Positions 20,968 through 34,000 of a stretch of DNA of 64,000 bases are shown piece by piece. The number at the start of each line of letters is the position of its first letter. The stretch's first letter is position 1. The position numbers and the translations under genes are program-made. Origin of the DNA: Siphonodentalium dalli (Eukaryota; Mollusca; Scaphopoda; Gadilida; Siphonodentaliidae); NCBI GenBank assembly GCA_032622095.1, contig CP136064.1, forward strand, positions 273,753,614-273,817,613, written 5' to 3'. The notes under the pieces were generated by a model, which was given only the letters and a program-made list of their open reading frames with translations, did no database searches and had not been told where the DNA came from.

Positions 20968-21240
20968 AGGTAATCAATCTGATTTGATGGTCCCCATATC
21001 ATCAGATTCCAGCAACAACAACATTTTTAGAAATGCCGCTTCAGTTATCAGAATCGATTAATTACCCAAACATAATGCTAACCACTGTCAACTATAGTAT
21101 AGTCGGCTCGTCAATTTTTTTTACTGGGCCACTCTGAGCTTTGATAGGTGGGTTTCTCGACTCGAATCAAATATTTTTTTACCCCCGAATCCAAATAAAT
21201 AGTAATTGAGGGGCCTTTAATCGGATTATGCATCTTTAAT
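20968..21240 (+). repeat. Dispersed repeat D, right part
   Basis: It shares 'gcaacaacaacattt', 'cactgtcaactatagtat', 'ctctgagctttgataggtgg' and 'acccccgaa' with 50140-50660, in the same orientation. Nothing coding. Confidence 0.55.
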
Positions 21241-21525
21241 TAACATGAGAGAGATGGAGTACTTTCATATCTGCGTGGCGAAACATTACTTTGTGTCTTG
21301 CATTACCATAATTATTATATTTTGGCCAGATAGTTGGATGTTGGATAAGCAGAAAACCCGAACTTTAAAGATGTAAACCATTGGGTTTGACTTGCGTTGC
21401 AGTGACCAATAAATCCGTCAGATGGATCTGTTTTAATGATCTGTGTAGCTTTAAAGATGGATAATCTCTTTAAATAACAAATATGAATTAGTTGCATGGG
21501 TATAAAATAATAATAATGAATTGCC
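21241..21525 (+). other. Unclassified AT-rich DNA
   Basis: No ORF, RNA or repeat that I can support. Confidence 0.3.
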
Positions 21526-21529
21526 GACC

Positions 21530-22465
21530 CCTGTCCGGAAATGCTTCTATCAATTAATATTGGTTTTATTTCGAATATTTTATTATGAGATGAGATGATT
21601 TATTGGTCTATTTTAGAACAGACCATTCAGGTGATACCAGTGTTCGCCCTGGCCCAAAATTGTTTGTAGCCATTTTTTTTTAGCCATTTGTGCAATTTTG
21701 TTAGCCACTTATTTAAAAGTTTAGCCACATACTGTGGGATAAATTAACACATCGCGGCATCGTTTTACATAATCCACCAAAAGCTTAGAATACCGTAAAA
21801 TAAGGCCCTTTTGTTACACAAGAAGACTTTTCATAAATCTATGTTTACTCAATTGTGACAGCGTCAGAAGAATCGACCTCTAAACGATCATTAACTAATT
21901 GCCCATGCAGGGCATGAAACTGACGCCCAATAGTATAGCTAATCGAACACATTGGTAATCTCATCCTTCTCATCATCTCTCGCGAATAACGTTAAGTCGT
22001 CGTATGCTAAGCCGGATAATTTCTTTTTGCTAGGCCGGATAATTTCTTTTGTTTGTCAATAAATTGTCGATCTGCGGTTGAAGCGAAAAATGCCTGACGC
22101 CATATTTTTAGCCACCAGCATATTTATTTTAGCCACTTTGTATTTTTTCTCGCAATTTGCTAAAATGGCTAATGGCAGGGCGAACACTGGGTGATACCAT
22201 ATATCGATAGAGAGCATTAGGCTGTGCCTATAGCTACGTACCGATCATCAAATGTCCCAGATTGATTGATTGTATTGTTTTGTTCCATAGTTATAAGCGA
22301 TAATGAGTCTAATTAATGTTTATTTTTGACAAAATTACACAATAAAATTTCAGGGCTCTGTTAACAGTAACCACTATTGTTCGTTAGCTAAACAACCACA
22401 CCTTTTTAGACCAGAACATTTCGAAATAAAATCCATATTAATCGATCGAAGCATTTCCGGACAGG
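21530..22465 (+). mobile_element. Older TIR element interrupted by a hAT element
   Basis: Inverted ends CCTGTCCGGAAATGCTTC (21530) and GAAGCATTTCCGGACAGG (22448-22465) continue inward for about 70 bp with 'attaatat', 'attttatttcga' and their partners. No target duplication is clear. Without the 552-bp hAT insertion and one copy of its target duplication it would be about 376 bp, a MITE of unknown class. Confidence 0.65.
21638..22189 (+). mobile_element. Non-autonomous hAT element with perfect 8-bp target duplication
   Basis: The ends CAGTGTTCGCCCTGG and CAGGGCGAACACTG are inverted. GGTGATAC flanks both sides exactly (21630-21637 and 22190-22197). An 8-bp duplication and ends of the form C/T-A-G/A-N-G are hAT hallmarks. 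The inner ends carry repeated 'tagccatttt' / 'agccactt' blocks. There is no transposase ORF. Confidence 0.88.
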
Positions 22466-23430
22466 AGTCTTCGATTCATATCTGATATTTTCTACGCCAG
22501 TAACTATATAATACAGGTTTACAAAGAGACAGACTATCTTTAAAATTACAATACAACATACTTGTTCATTAATAATAGTATTTTCATTCTTAAATGGTTA
22601 TCCAATATGTTGCTTTCGTCATGGCATGTCTTGGAGTTGCGGCCATTTTGACAGCCATTTTGATGGCCGCGATGGTATTAATTTCTGTCCGTGTCACTAT
22701 ATTCGCTCCTGTGATATAATTCCACACATACTTGTATAACTGCGTAATTCCTATGACACAACATACCATATACTTATCTTCATAATTTATGCTGTAGTAC
22801 ATTTTCCCTAAAGTGGATTTTAGCGGATTTTGGATATATTATACACGAAGATCTCCTCTTTCCAATGATACCAACTTTAGCTTGTTAAGAATTTTTTCCT
22901 GGTAGACCTTATATGTTCAGCCCGACAGCCAGACTAATACCATTGTGGTATCACATGATCACAAAATTTCATGTTTTACGTGCCTTAATATTCCATCTCC
23001 AGAGTTTCAACCACCACCCCCCCCCCCTCCCCGATGTAGAATCCCCAAGTGCTTTATTCTTGCCAGTGGCAAGATTGATTGTTGGATATTAGCCACAAAT
23101 ACATCCTTTATTTTAATATTGTCACTAACATTTGGCTGAAAATAAATGTTTATTTCTGGGGCATTCCACCGGAAACAATAGAAAGTACCAGATATGTTTC
23201 TGTGGCCACAAGGGAGTTTGATTTATTGTGAATCAAATTCCTTCATCTCGATCCGATAGGATTCATTTCACTGTGAATGGAAATCCTATCAGCTGACAAC
23301 GTCACTTTCGACAGAATTTCTCTGATTAGGAGAGTATCGCTCAAACCAGTGTGCTGTCTCGAATACCACCTGAAATAAAAATTTGCATGTGAATGCATAT
23401 CCGTAGTATTTGCTTTGACTGGGAAAATCA
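22466..23430 (+). other. Unclassified DNA, no gene seen
   Basis: A GCCAT-rich patch at about 22632-22670 resembles the motifs in the family A cores. A polypyrimidine tract occurs at 23012-23032. The 60-70 codon ORFs here show no domain that I recognise. Confidence 0.3.
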
Positions 23431-23432
23431 TT

Positions 23433-23545
23433 TGGGCTGCATTTTAAACAATTTTAGCTACATTTTAAATTATTTGGGCTACATTTTAAACAATTTGAGC
23501 TACATTTTAAATTATTTGGGCTACATTTTAAATAACTAGGGCAAC
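23433..23545 (+). repeat. Minisatellite of about 22 bp (gctacattttaaa...)
   Basis: About five imperfect copies of 'gggctacattttaaataatt'-type units, differing at a few positions. Confidence 0.7.
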
Positions 23546-23604
23546 AACTATAAAAATTGCGCTAAATTTTTGCCATTCATTAAAGATATATGAGGCCACA
23601 GTGA

Positions 23605-23752
23605 TCAAGTCTGAGTTTAGTGCGCCTGTCATTTGCAGAATGAGGTTCCCCAGAGGGTGAAGTTAGTGACGCTATCCTGGATAGCGGGCTAGCATCACTA
23701 AATTCACCCTCTGGGGACATCATTCTGCAAATGACAGGCACAATAATCTCAG
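23605..23752 (+). mobile_element. Family F8 foldback MITE, short copy
   Basis: It starts CAAGTCTGAGTTTAGTGCGC, then the gcagaatgagg... arm and its inverted partner, and ends '...gacaggcacaataatctcag'. The arms close over 'ctatcctggatagc'. No clear target duplication. Confidence 0.7.
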
Positions 23753-23754
23753 GC

Positions 23755-23836
23755 CATATTTCCGACTAAATCCTGAAAAGTTACCCATAATTCTGCTGTG
23801 GTTAAGGGGTCGATTATTTAGGGCATTATTGTACCT
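23755..23836 (-). mobile_element. Half of a pogo-like MITE
   Basis: The block 'gactaaatcctgaaaagtta' ... 'cagcagaattatggg' complement ... 'gggcattattgta' is one arm of the TA-flanked MITE seen whole at 59645-59819. Confidence 0.6.
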
Positions 23837-23837
23837 A

Positions 23838-24207
23838 CTGAAATAATTTAGCATTCATCTGAGTATTACAAGAATTAGAGCCACGCATACAACACAACTG
23901 ATGGTTGTATACAGTACTGAAATAATTTAGCATTGAGTATTACAAGAATTAGAGCCATGCCTACAACATAACTGATGGTTGTATACAGTACTGAAATAAT
24001 TTAGCATTGAGTATTACAAGAATTACAGCCACGCCTACAACATAACTGATGGTTGTATACAGTACTGAAATAATTTAGCATTCATCTGAGTATTACAAGA
24101 ATTACAGCCACGCCTACAACACAACTGATGGTTGTATACAGTACTGAAATAATTTAGCATTCATCTGAGTATTACAAGAATTACAGCCACGCCTACAACA
24201 TAACTGC
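23838..24207 (+). repeat. Tandem repeat, about five units of 74-79 bp
   Basis: Units run 'actgaaataatttagcatt', (catct)gagtattacaagaatta, 'gccacgcctacaaca' and 'aactgatggttgtatacagt'. Two middle units lack the 5-bp catct. The array begins directly at the end of the pogo-like half-MITE. Confidence 0.8.
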
Positions 24208-24225
24208 ATGGCCTAAGGTCAGCTT

Positions 24226-25072
24226 CAACTCTGAGTTCAGTGTGCCTATCATTTGCAGAATGAGGTCCCCAGAGGGTGAATTTAATAATGCTATCTAACA
24301 TAGCGGACTAGCATCAGCAAATTCACTGGTGACCTCATTCTGCTTAGGCCTCTTCCTCTCTGGATAGTTTCTTTAATTATCAAATTTCTATAGAAACTTC
24401 TTCACATAGATTCTATTTCTTTTTTAGTTTAATTTCTCTATATCCCCAAATTGTCAGACACACATTCCATAATTGAGTTTCCCAATGGGTGTACATGTTC
24501 ACCATTTGGGAACTTCAATCTGAGTCTATGTCTCCCATAGCAGATGAGGCCATACAGGAGGAGGTCCCCAGAAGGTGAATGTGGTAATGCTAGCCCACTA
24601 TGCAGGATATTGTCACTAAACTCACCCTCTGGGGGATCTCATTCTGCAAATGACAGGCACATTAACCCTTTACCCAACAGAAGGGCCCTGTGCCAATGCA
24701 TTCTCTTATATATGCGAGTCGACCATAGGTCGCCTCGCATATATAAGAGAATGCATTGGCTTAACACATTAAAAATTATAAAATTGTTAAAGAATGTAAG
24801 AAAAAATGGTAAAAAGTGTTAAAAAAAAGATTTTTTTAGGCCAATGCATTCTCTTATATATGCGAGGCGACCTATGGTCGACTCGCATATATAAGAGAAT
24901 GCATTGGCACAGGGCATAACTGTAACTATCACAATGTGGTCAAGGAGCCGGTTCCAATGATACCCATATTTGTATGGTTCTATTGAGACAGACCGAAGAT
25001 ATTTTAGGCTGTTGAAGCTTTATTTGGCCGGTTTTGGCCGGTTTGTTGGGTAAAGGGTTAAACTCAGGTTTG
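24226..25072 (+). mobile_element. Family F8 foldback MITE split by a TTAA MITE, perfect 8-bp target duplication
   Basis: It begins CAACTCTGAGTTCAGTGTGC at 24226 and ends ...ACTCAGGTTTG at 25072. GTCAGCTT flanks both sides exactly (24218-24225 and 25073-25080). The right GTCAGCTT continues as the satellite consensus (gtcagcttattatattt). The MITE therefore entered the left border of the satellite. Inside, a 400-bp family P MITE sits at TTAA 24662-25061, close to the right terminus. The outer parts carry paired gcagaatgagg arms and a 'cccaatgggtgtac' block. Confidence 0.85.
24662..25061 (+). mobile_element. TTAA MITE, family P, full-length copy
   Basis: TTAA flanks at 24662-24665 and 25058-25061, with ends CCCTTTACCCAACA and TGTTGGGTAAAGGG. 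Two intact palindromic modules (about 24694-24760 and 24839-24908) face each other across 'ttaacacattaaaaattata' and an A/T-rich spacer. The right third has 'aactgtaactatcacaatgt' and 'attgagacagaccgaagata'. No ORF of its own. Confidence 0.9.
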
Positions 25073-28000
25073 GTCAGCTTATTATATTTACCTCTATTAG
25101 AATGAGGGCGATTATCATCCACTCGAGCCGCGTATGATGCTTATCACTCAGGTGTCAGCTTATTATATTTACCTCTATTAGAATGAGGGCGATTATCATC
25201 CACTCGAGCCGCGTATGATGTTTATCACTCAGGTGTCAGCTTATTATATTTACCTCTATTAGAATGAGGGCGATTATCATCCACTCGAGTCGCATATGAT
25301 GCTTATCACTCAGGTGTCAGCTTATTATATTTACCTCTATTAGAATGAGGGCGATTATCATCCACTCGAGTCGCGTATGATGCTTATCACTCAGGTGTCA
25401 GCTTATTATATTTACCTCTATTAGAATGAGGGCGATTATCATCCACTCGAGTCGCGTATGATGTTTATCACTCAGGTGTCAGCTTATTATATTTACCTCT
25501 ATTAGAATGAGGGCGATTATCATCCACTCGAGCCGCGTATGATGCTTATCACTCAGGTGTCAGCTTATTATATTTACCTCTATTAGAATGAGGGCGATTA
25601 TCATCCACTCGAGCCGCGTATGATGCTTATCACTCAGGTGTCAGCTTATTATATTTACCTCTATTAGAATGAGGGCGATTATCATCCACTCGAGCCGCGT
25701 ATGATGTTTATCACTCAGGTGTCAGCTTATTATATTTACCTCTATTAGAATGAGGGCAGCTTATTATATTTACCTCTATTAGAATGAGGGCGATTATCAT
25801 CCACTCGAGCCGCGTATGATGCTTATCACTCAGGTGACAGCTTATTATATTTACCTCTATTAGAATGAGGGCGATTATCATCCACTCGAGCCGCGTATGA
25901 TGTTTATCACTCAGGTGACAGCTTATTATATTTACCTCTATTAGAATGAGGGCGATTATCATCCACTCGAGCCGCGTATGATGTTTATCACTCAGGTGAC
26001 AGCTTATTATATTTACCTCGATTAGAATGAGGGAGGCTTATTATATTTACCTCTATTAGAATGAGGGCGATTATCATCCACTCGAGCCGCGTATGATGCT
26101 TATCACTCAGGTGTCAGCTTATTATATTTACCTCTATTAGAATGAGGGCGATTATCATCCACTCGAGCCGCGTATGATGCTTATCACTCAGGTGTCAGCT
26201 TATTATATTTACCTCTATTAGAATGAGGGCGATTATCATCCACTCGAGCCGCGTATGATGCTTATCACTCAGGTGACAGCTTATTATATTTACCTCTATT
26301 AGAATGAGGGCGATTATCATCCACTCGAGCCGCGTATGATGTTTATCACTCAGGTGTCAGCTTATTATATTTACCTCTATTAGAATGAGGGCGATTATCA
26401 TCCACTCGAGCCGCGTATGATGCTTATCACTCAGGTGACAGCTTATTATATTTACCTCTATTAGAATGAGGGCGATTATCATCCACTCGAGTCGCGTATG
26501 ATGTTTATCACTCAGGTGTCAGCTTATTATATTTACCTCTATTAGAATGAGGGCGATTATCATCCACTCGAGTCGCGTATGATGTTTATCACTCAGGTGA
26601 CAGCTTATTATATTTACCTCTATTAGAATGAGGGCGATTATCATCCACTCGAGCCGCGTATGATGTTTATCACTCAGGTGTCAGCTTATTATATTTACCT
26701 CTATTAGAATGAGGGCGATTATCATCCACTCGAGTCGCGTATGATGCTTATCACTCAGGTGTCAGCTTATTATATTTACCTCTATTAGAATGAGGGCGAT
26801 TATCATCCACTCGAGCCGCGTATGATGTTTATCACTCAGGTGTCAGCTTATTATATTTACCTCTATTAGAATGAGGGCGATTATCATCCACTCGAGCCGC
26901 GTATGATGCTTATCACTCAGGTGTCAGCTTATTATATTTACCTCTATTAGAATGAGGGCGATTATCATCCACTCGAGCCGCGTATGATGCTTATCACTCA
27001 GGTGTCAGCTTATTATATTTACCTCTATTAGAATGAGGGCGATTATCATCCACTCGAGTCGCGTATGATGTTTATCACTCAGGTGTCAGCTTATTATATT
27101 TACCTCTATTAGAATGAGGGCGATTATCATCCACTCGAGCCGCGTATGATGTTTATCACTCAGGTGACAGCTTATTATATTTACCTCTATTAGAATGAGG
27201 GCGATTATCATCCACTCGAGCCGCGTATGATGTTTATCACTCAGGTGTCAGCTTATTATATTTACCTCTATTAGAATGAGGGCGATTATCATCCACTCGA
27301 GTCGCGTATGATGCTTATCACTCAGGTGTCAGCTTATTATATTTACCTCTATTAGAATGAGGGCGATTATCATCCACTCGAGCCGCGTATGATGCTTATC
27401 ACTCAGGTGTCAGCTTATTATATTTACCTCTATTAGAATGAGGGCGATTATCATCCACTCGAGTCGCGTATGATGTTTATCACTCAGGTGTCAGCTTATT
27501 ATATTTACCTCTATTAGAATGAGGGCGATTATCATCCACTCGAGCCGCGTATGATGTTTATCACTCAGGTGACAGCTTATTATATTTACCTCTATTAGAA
27601 TGAGGGCGATTATCATCCACTCGAGCCGCGTATGATGTTTATCACTCAGGTGTCAGCTTATTATATTTACCTCTATTAGAATGAGGGCGATTATCATCCA
27701 CTCGAGTCGCGTATGATGCTTATCACTCAGGTGTCAGCTTATTATATTTACCTCTATTAGAATGAGGGCGATTATCATCCACTCGAGCCGCGTATGATGC
27801 TTATCACTCAGGTGTCAGCTTATTATATTTACCTCTATTAGAATGAGGGCAGCTTATTATATTTACCTCTATTATAATGAGGGCGATTATCATCCACTCG
27901 AGCCGCGTATGATGTTTATCACTCAGGTGTCAGCTTATTATATTTACCTCTATTAGAATGAGGGCGATTATCATCCACTCGAGTCGCGTATGATGCTTAT

Positions 28001-31000
28001 CACTCAGGTGTCAGCTTATTATATTTACCTCTATTAGAATGAGGGCGATTATCATCCACTCGAGCCGCGTATGATGTTTATCACTCAGGTGTCAGCTTAT
28101 TATATTTACCTCTATTAGAATGAGGGCGATTATCATCCACTCGAGCCGCGTATGATGTTTATCACTCAGGTGTCAGCTTATTATATTTACCTCTATTAGA
28201 ATGAGGGCGATTATCATCCACTCGAGCCGCGTATGATGCTTATCACTCAGGTGTCAGCTTATTATATTTACCTCTATTAGAATGAGGGCGATTATCATCC
28301 ACTCGAGCCGCGTATGATGCTTATCACTCAGGTGTCAGCTTATTATATTTACCTCTATTAGAATGAGGGCGATTATCATCCACTCGAGCCGCGTATGATG
28401 TTTATCACTCAGGTGTCAGCTTATTATATTTACCTCTATTAGAATGAGGGCGATTATCATCCACTCGAGTCGCGTATGATGTTTATCACTCAGGTGTCAG
28501 CTTATTATATTTACCTCTATTAGAATGAGGGCGATTATCATCCACTCGAGCCGCGTATGATGCTTATCACTCAGGTGTCAGCTTATTATATTTACCTCTA
28601 TTAGAATGAGGGCGATTATCATCCACTCGAGCCGCGTATGATGTTTATCACTCAGGTGTCAGCTTATTATATTTACCTCTATTAGAATGAGGGCGATTAT
28701 CATCCACTCGAGTCGCGTATGATGCTTATCACTCAGGTGACAGCTTATTATATTTACCTCTATTAGAATGAGGGCGATTATCATCCACTCGAGTCGCGTA
28801 TGATGTTTATCACTCAGGTGACAGCTTATTATATTTACCTCTATTAGAATGAGGGCGATTATCATCCACTCGAGCCGCGTATGATGCTTATCACTCAGGT
28901 GTCAGCTTATTATATTTACCTCTATTAGAATGAGGGCGATTATCATCCACTCGAGCCGCGTATGATGTTTATCACTCAGGTGTCAGCTTATTATATTTAC
29001 CTCTATTAGAATGAGGGCGATTATCATCCACTCGAGCCGCGTATGATGTTTATCACTCAGGTGTCAGCTTATTATATTTACCTCTATTAGAATGAGGGCG
29101 ATTATCATCCACTCGAGTCGCGTATGATGTTTATCACTCAGGTGTCAGCTTATTATATTTACCTCTATTAGAATGAGGGCAGCTTATTATATTTACCTCT
29201 ATTAGAATGAGGGCAGCTTATTATATTTACCTCTATTAGAATGAGGGCGATTATCATCCACTCGAGCCGCGTATGATGTTTATCACTCAGGTGTCAGCTT
29301 ATTATATTTACCTCTATTAGAATGAGGGCGATTATCATCCACTCGAGTCGCGTATGATGCTTATCACTCAGGTGACAGCTTATTATATTTACCTCTATTA
29401 GAATGAGGGCGATTATCATCCACTCGAGTCGCGTATGATGTTTATCACTCAGGTGACAGCTTATTATATTTACCTCTATTAGAATGAGGGCGATTATCAT
29501 CCACTCGAGCCGCGTATGATGTTTATCACTCAGGTGACTACTTATTATATTTACCTCTATTAGAATGAGGGCGATTATCATCCACTCGAGTCGCGTATGA
29601 TGTTTATCACTCAGGTGTCAGCTTATTATATTTACCTCTATTAGAATGAGGGCGATTATCATCCACTCGAGCCGCGTATGATGTTTATCACTCAGGTGTC
29701 AGCTTATTATATTTACCTCTATTAGAATGAGGGCGATTATCATCCACTCGAGCCGCGTATGATGTTTATCACTCAGGTGTCAGCTTATTATATTTACCTC
29801 TATTAGAATGAGGGCGATTATCATCCACTCGAGTCGCGTATGATGTTTATCACTCAGGTGTCAGCTTATTATATTTACCTCTATTAGAATGAGGGCAGCT
29901 TATTATATTTACCTCTATTAGAATGAGGGCGATTATCATCCACTCGAGCCGCGTATGATGTTTATCACTCAGGTGTCAGCTTATTATATTTACCTCTATT
30001 AGAATGAGGGCAGCTTATTATATTTACCTCTATTAGAATGAGGGCGATTATCATCCACTCGAGCCGCGTATGATGTTTATCACTCAGGTGACAGCTTATT
30101 ATATTTACCTCTATTAGAATGAGGGCGATTATCATCCACTCGAGCCGCGTATGATGCTTATCACTCAGGTGTCAGCTTATTATATTTACCTCTATTAGAA
30201 TGAGGGCGATTATCATCCACTCGAGCCGCGTATGATGTTTATCACTCAGGTGTCAGCTTATTATATTTACCTCTATTAGAATGAGGGCGATTATCATCCA
30301 CTCGAGCCGCGTATGATGTTTATCACTCAGGTGTCAGCTTATTATATTTACCTCTATTAGAATGAGGGCAGCTTATTATATTTACCTCTATTAGAATGAG
30401 GGCAGATTATTATATTTACCTCTATTAGAATGAGGGCGATTATCATCCACTCGAGCCGCGTATGATGTTTATCACTCAGGTGACTACTTATTATATTTAC
30501 CTCTATTAGAATGAGGGCGATTATCATCCACTCGAGCCGCGTATGATGTTTATCACTCAGGTGACAGCTTATTATATTTACCTCTATTAGAATGAGGGCG
30601 ATTATCATCCACTCGAGTCGCGTATGATGTTTATCACTCAGGTGTCAGCTTATTATATTTACCTCTATTAGAATGAGGGCGATTATCATCCACTCGAGCC
30701 GCGTATGATGTTTATCACTCAGGTGTCAGCTTATTATATTTACCTCTATTAGAATGAGGGCGATTATCATCCACTCGAGTCGCGTATGATGTTTATCACT
30801 CAGGTGTCAGCTTATTATATTTACCTCTATTAGAATGAGGGCGATTATCATCCACTCGAGCCGCGTATGATGCTTATCACTCAGGTGTCAGCTTATTATA
30901 TTTACCTCTATTAGAATGAGGGCAGCTTATTATATTTACCTCTATTAGAATGAGGGCGATTATCATCCACTCGAGCCGCGTATGATGTTTATCACTCAGG

Positions 31001-34000
31001 TGTCAGCTTATTATATTTACCTCTATTAGAATGAGGGCGATTATCATCCACTCGAGCCGCGTATGATGTTTATCACTCAGGTGTCAGCTTATTATATTTA
31101 CCTCTATTAGAATGAGGGCGATTATCATCCACTCGAGTCGCGTATGATGCTTATCACTCAGGTGACAGCTTATTATATTTACCTCTATTAGAATGAGGGC
31201 GATTATCATCCACTCGAGTCGCGTATGATGTTTATCACTCAGGTGTCAGCTTATTATATTTACCTCTATTAGAATGAGGGTGATTATCATCCACTCGAGC
31301 CGCGTATGATGTTTATCACTCAGGTGTCAGCTTATTATATTTACCTCTATTAGAATGAGGGTGATTATCATCCACTCGAGCCGCGTATGATGCTTATCAC
31401 TCAGGTGACAGCTTATTATATTTACCTCTATTAGAATGAGGGTGATTATCATCCACTCGAGCCGCGTATGATGCTTATCACTCAGGTGTCAGCTTATTAT
31501 ATTTACCTCTATTAGAATGAGGGTGATTATCATCCACTCGAGCCGCGTATGATGCTTATCACTCAGGTGTCAGCTTATTATATTTACCTCTATTAGAATG
31601 AGGGCGATTATCATCCACTCGAGCCGCGTATGATGCTTATCACTCAGGTGTCAGCTTATTATATTTACCTCTATTAGAATGAGGGCGATTATCATCCACT
31701 CGAGCCGCGTATGATGCTTATCACTCAGGTGTCAGCTTATTATATTTACCTCTATTAGAATGAGGGCGATTATCATCCACTCGAGCCGCGTATGATGTTT
31801 ATCACTCAGGTGTCAGCTTATTATATTTACCTCTATTAGAATGAGGGCGATTATCATCCACTCGAGTCGCGTATGATGCTTATCACTCAGGTGACAGCTT
31901 ATTATATTTACCTCTATTAGAATGAGGGCGATTATCATCCACTCGAGCCGCGTATGATGTTTATCACTCAGGTGTCAGCTTATTATATTTACCTCTATTA
32001 GAATGAGGGCGATTATCATCCACTCGAGCCGCGTATGATGCTTATCACTCAGGTGTCAGCTTATTATATTTACCTCTATTAGAATGAGGGCGATTATCAT
32101 CCACTCGAGCCGCGTATGATGTTTATCACTCAGGTGTCAGCTTATTATATTTACCTCTATTAGAATGAGGGCGATTATCATCCACTCGAGTCGCGTATGA
32201 TGTTTATCACTCAGGTGTCAGCTTATTATATTTACCTCTATTAGAATGAGGGCGATTATCATCCACTCGAGCCGCGTATGATGCTTATCACTCAGGTGTC
32301 AGCTTATTATATTTACCTCTATTAGAATGAGGGCGATTATCATCCACTCGAGCCGCGTATGATGTTTATCACTCAGGTGTCAGCTTATTATATTTACCTC
32401 TATTAGAATGAGGGCGATTATCATCCACTCGAGCCGCGTATGATGCTTATCACTCAGGTGTCAGCTTATTATATTTACCTCTATTAGAATGAGGGCGATT
32501 ATCATCCACTCGAGCCGCGTATGATGTTTATCACTCAGGTGTCAGCTTATTATATTTACCTCTATTAGAATGAGGGCGATTATCATCCACTCGAGTCGCG
32601 TATGATGCTTATCACTCAGGTGTCAGCTTATTATATTTACCTCTATTAGAATGAGGGCGATTATCATCCACTCGAGTCGCGTATGATGCTTATCACTCAG
32701 GTGTCAGCTTATTATATTTACCTCTATTAGAATGAGGGCGATTATCATCCACTCGAGCCGCGTATGATGTTTATCACTCAGGTGACAGCTTATTATATTT
32801 ACCTCTATTAGAATGAGGGCGATTATCATCCACTCGAGCCGCGTATGATGTTTATCACTCAGGTGACAGCTTATTATATTTACCTCTATTAGAATGAGGG
32901 CGATTATCATCCACTCGAGCCGCGTATGATGTTTATCACTCAGGTGTCAGCTTATTATATTTACCTCTATTAGAATGAGGGCGATTATCATCCACTCGAG
33001 CCGCGTATGATGTTTATCACTCAGGTGACAGCTTATTATATTTACCTCTATTAGAATGAGGGCGATTATCATCCACTCGAGCCGCGTATGATGCTTATCA
33101 CTCAGGTGTCAGCTTATTATATTTACCTCTATTAGAATGAGGGCGATTATCATCCACTCGAGTCGCGTATGATGTTTATCACTCAGGTGACAGCTTATTA
33201 TATTTACCTCTATTAGAATGAGGGCGATTATCATCCACTCGAGTCGCGTATGATGCTTATCACTCAGGTGTCAGCTTATTATATTTACCTCTATTAGAAT
33301 GAGGGCGATTATCATCCACTCGAGTCGCGTATGATGTTTATCACTCAGGTGTCAGCTTATTATATTTACCTCTATTAGAATGAGGGCGATTATCATCCAC
33401 TCGAGCCGCGTATGATGTTTATCACTCAGGTGACAGCTTATTATATTTACCTCTATTAGAATGAGGGCGATTATCATCCACTCGAGCCGCGTATGATGCT
33501 TATCACTCAGGTGTCAGCTTATTATATTTACCTCTATTAGAATGAGGGCGATTATCATCCACTCGAGCCGCGTATGATGCTTATCACTCAGGTGTCAGCT
33601 TATTATATTTACCTCTATTAGAATGAGGGCGATTATCATCCACTCGAGCCGCGTATGATGCTTATCACTCAGGTGTCAGCTTATTATATTTACCTCTATT
33701 AGAATGAGGGCGATTATCATCCACTCGAGTCGCGTATGATGTTTATCACTCAGGTGACAGCTTATTATATTTACCTCTATTAGAATGAGGGCGATTATCA
33801 TCCACTCGAGTCGCGTATGATGCTTATCACTCAGGTGTCAGCTTATTATATTTACCTCTATTAGAATGAGGGCGATTATCATCCACTCGAGTCGCGTATG
33901 ATGTTTATCACTCAGGTGTCAGCTTATTATATTTACCTCTATTAGAATGAGGGCGATTATCATCCACTCGAGCCGCGTATGATGTTTATCACTCAGGTGA

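Noticed and set aside
22590-22802. 70-codon minus-strand ORF with hydrophobic start
   Set aside because: No family, signal or splice support; it crosses a GCCAT-rich low-complexity patch.
25711-32910. 27-residue tandem repeat protein on the minus strand of the satellite
   Set aside because: It exists only because 81 is a multiple of three. Shortened 34-bp units break the frame, variation does not avoid amino-acid changes, and there is no start, splice or polyA context.
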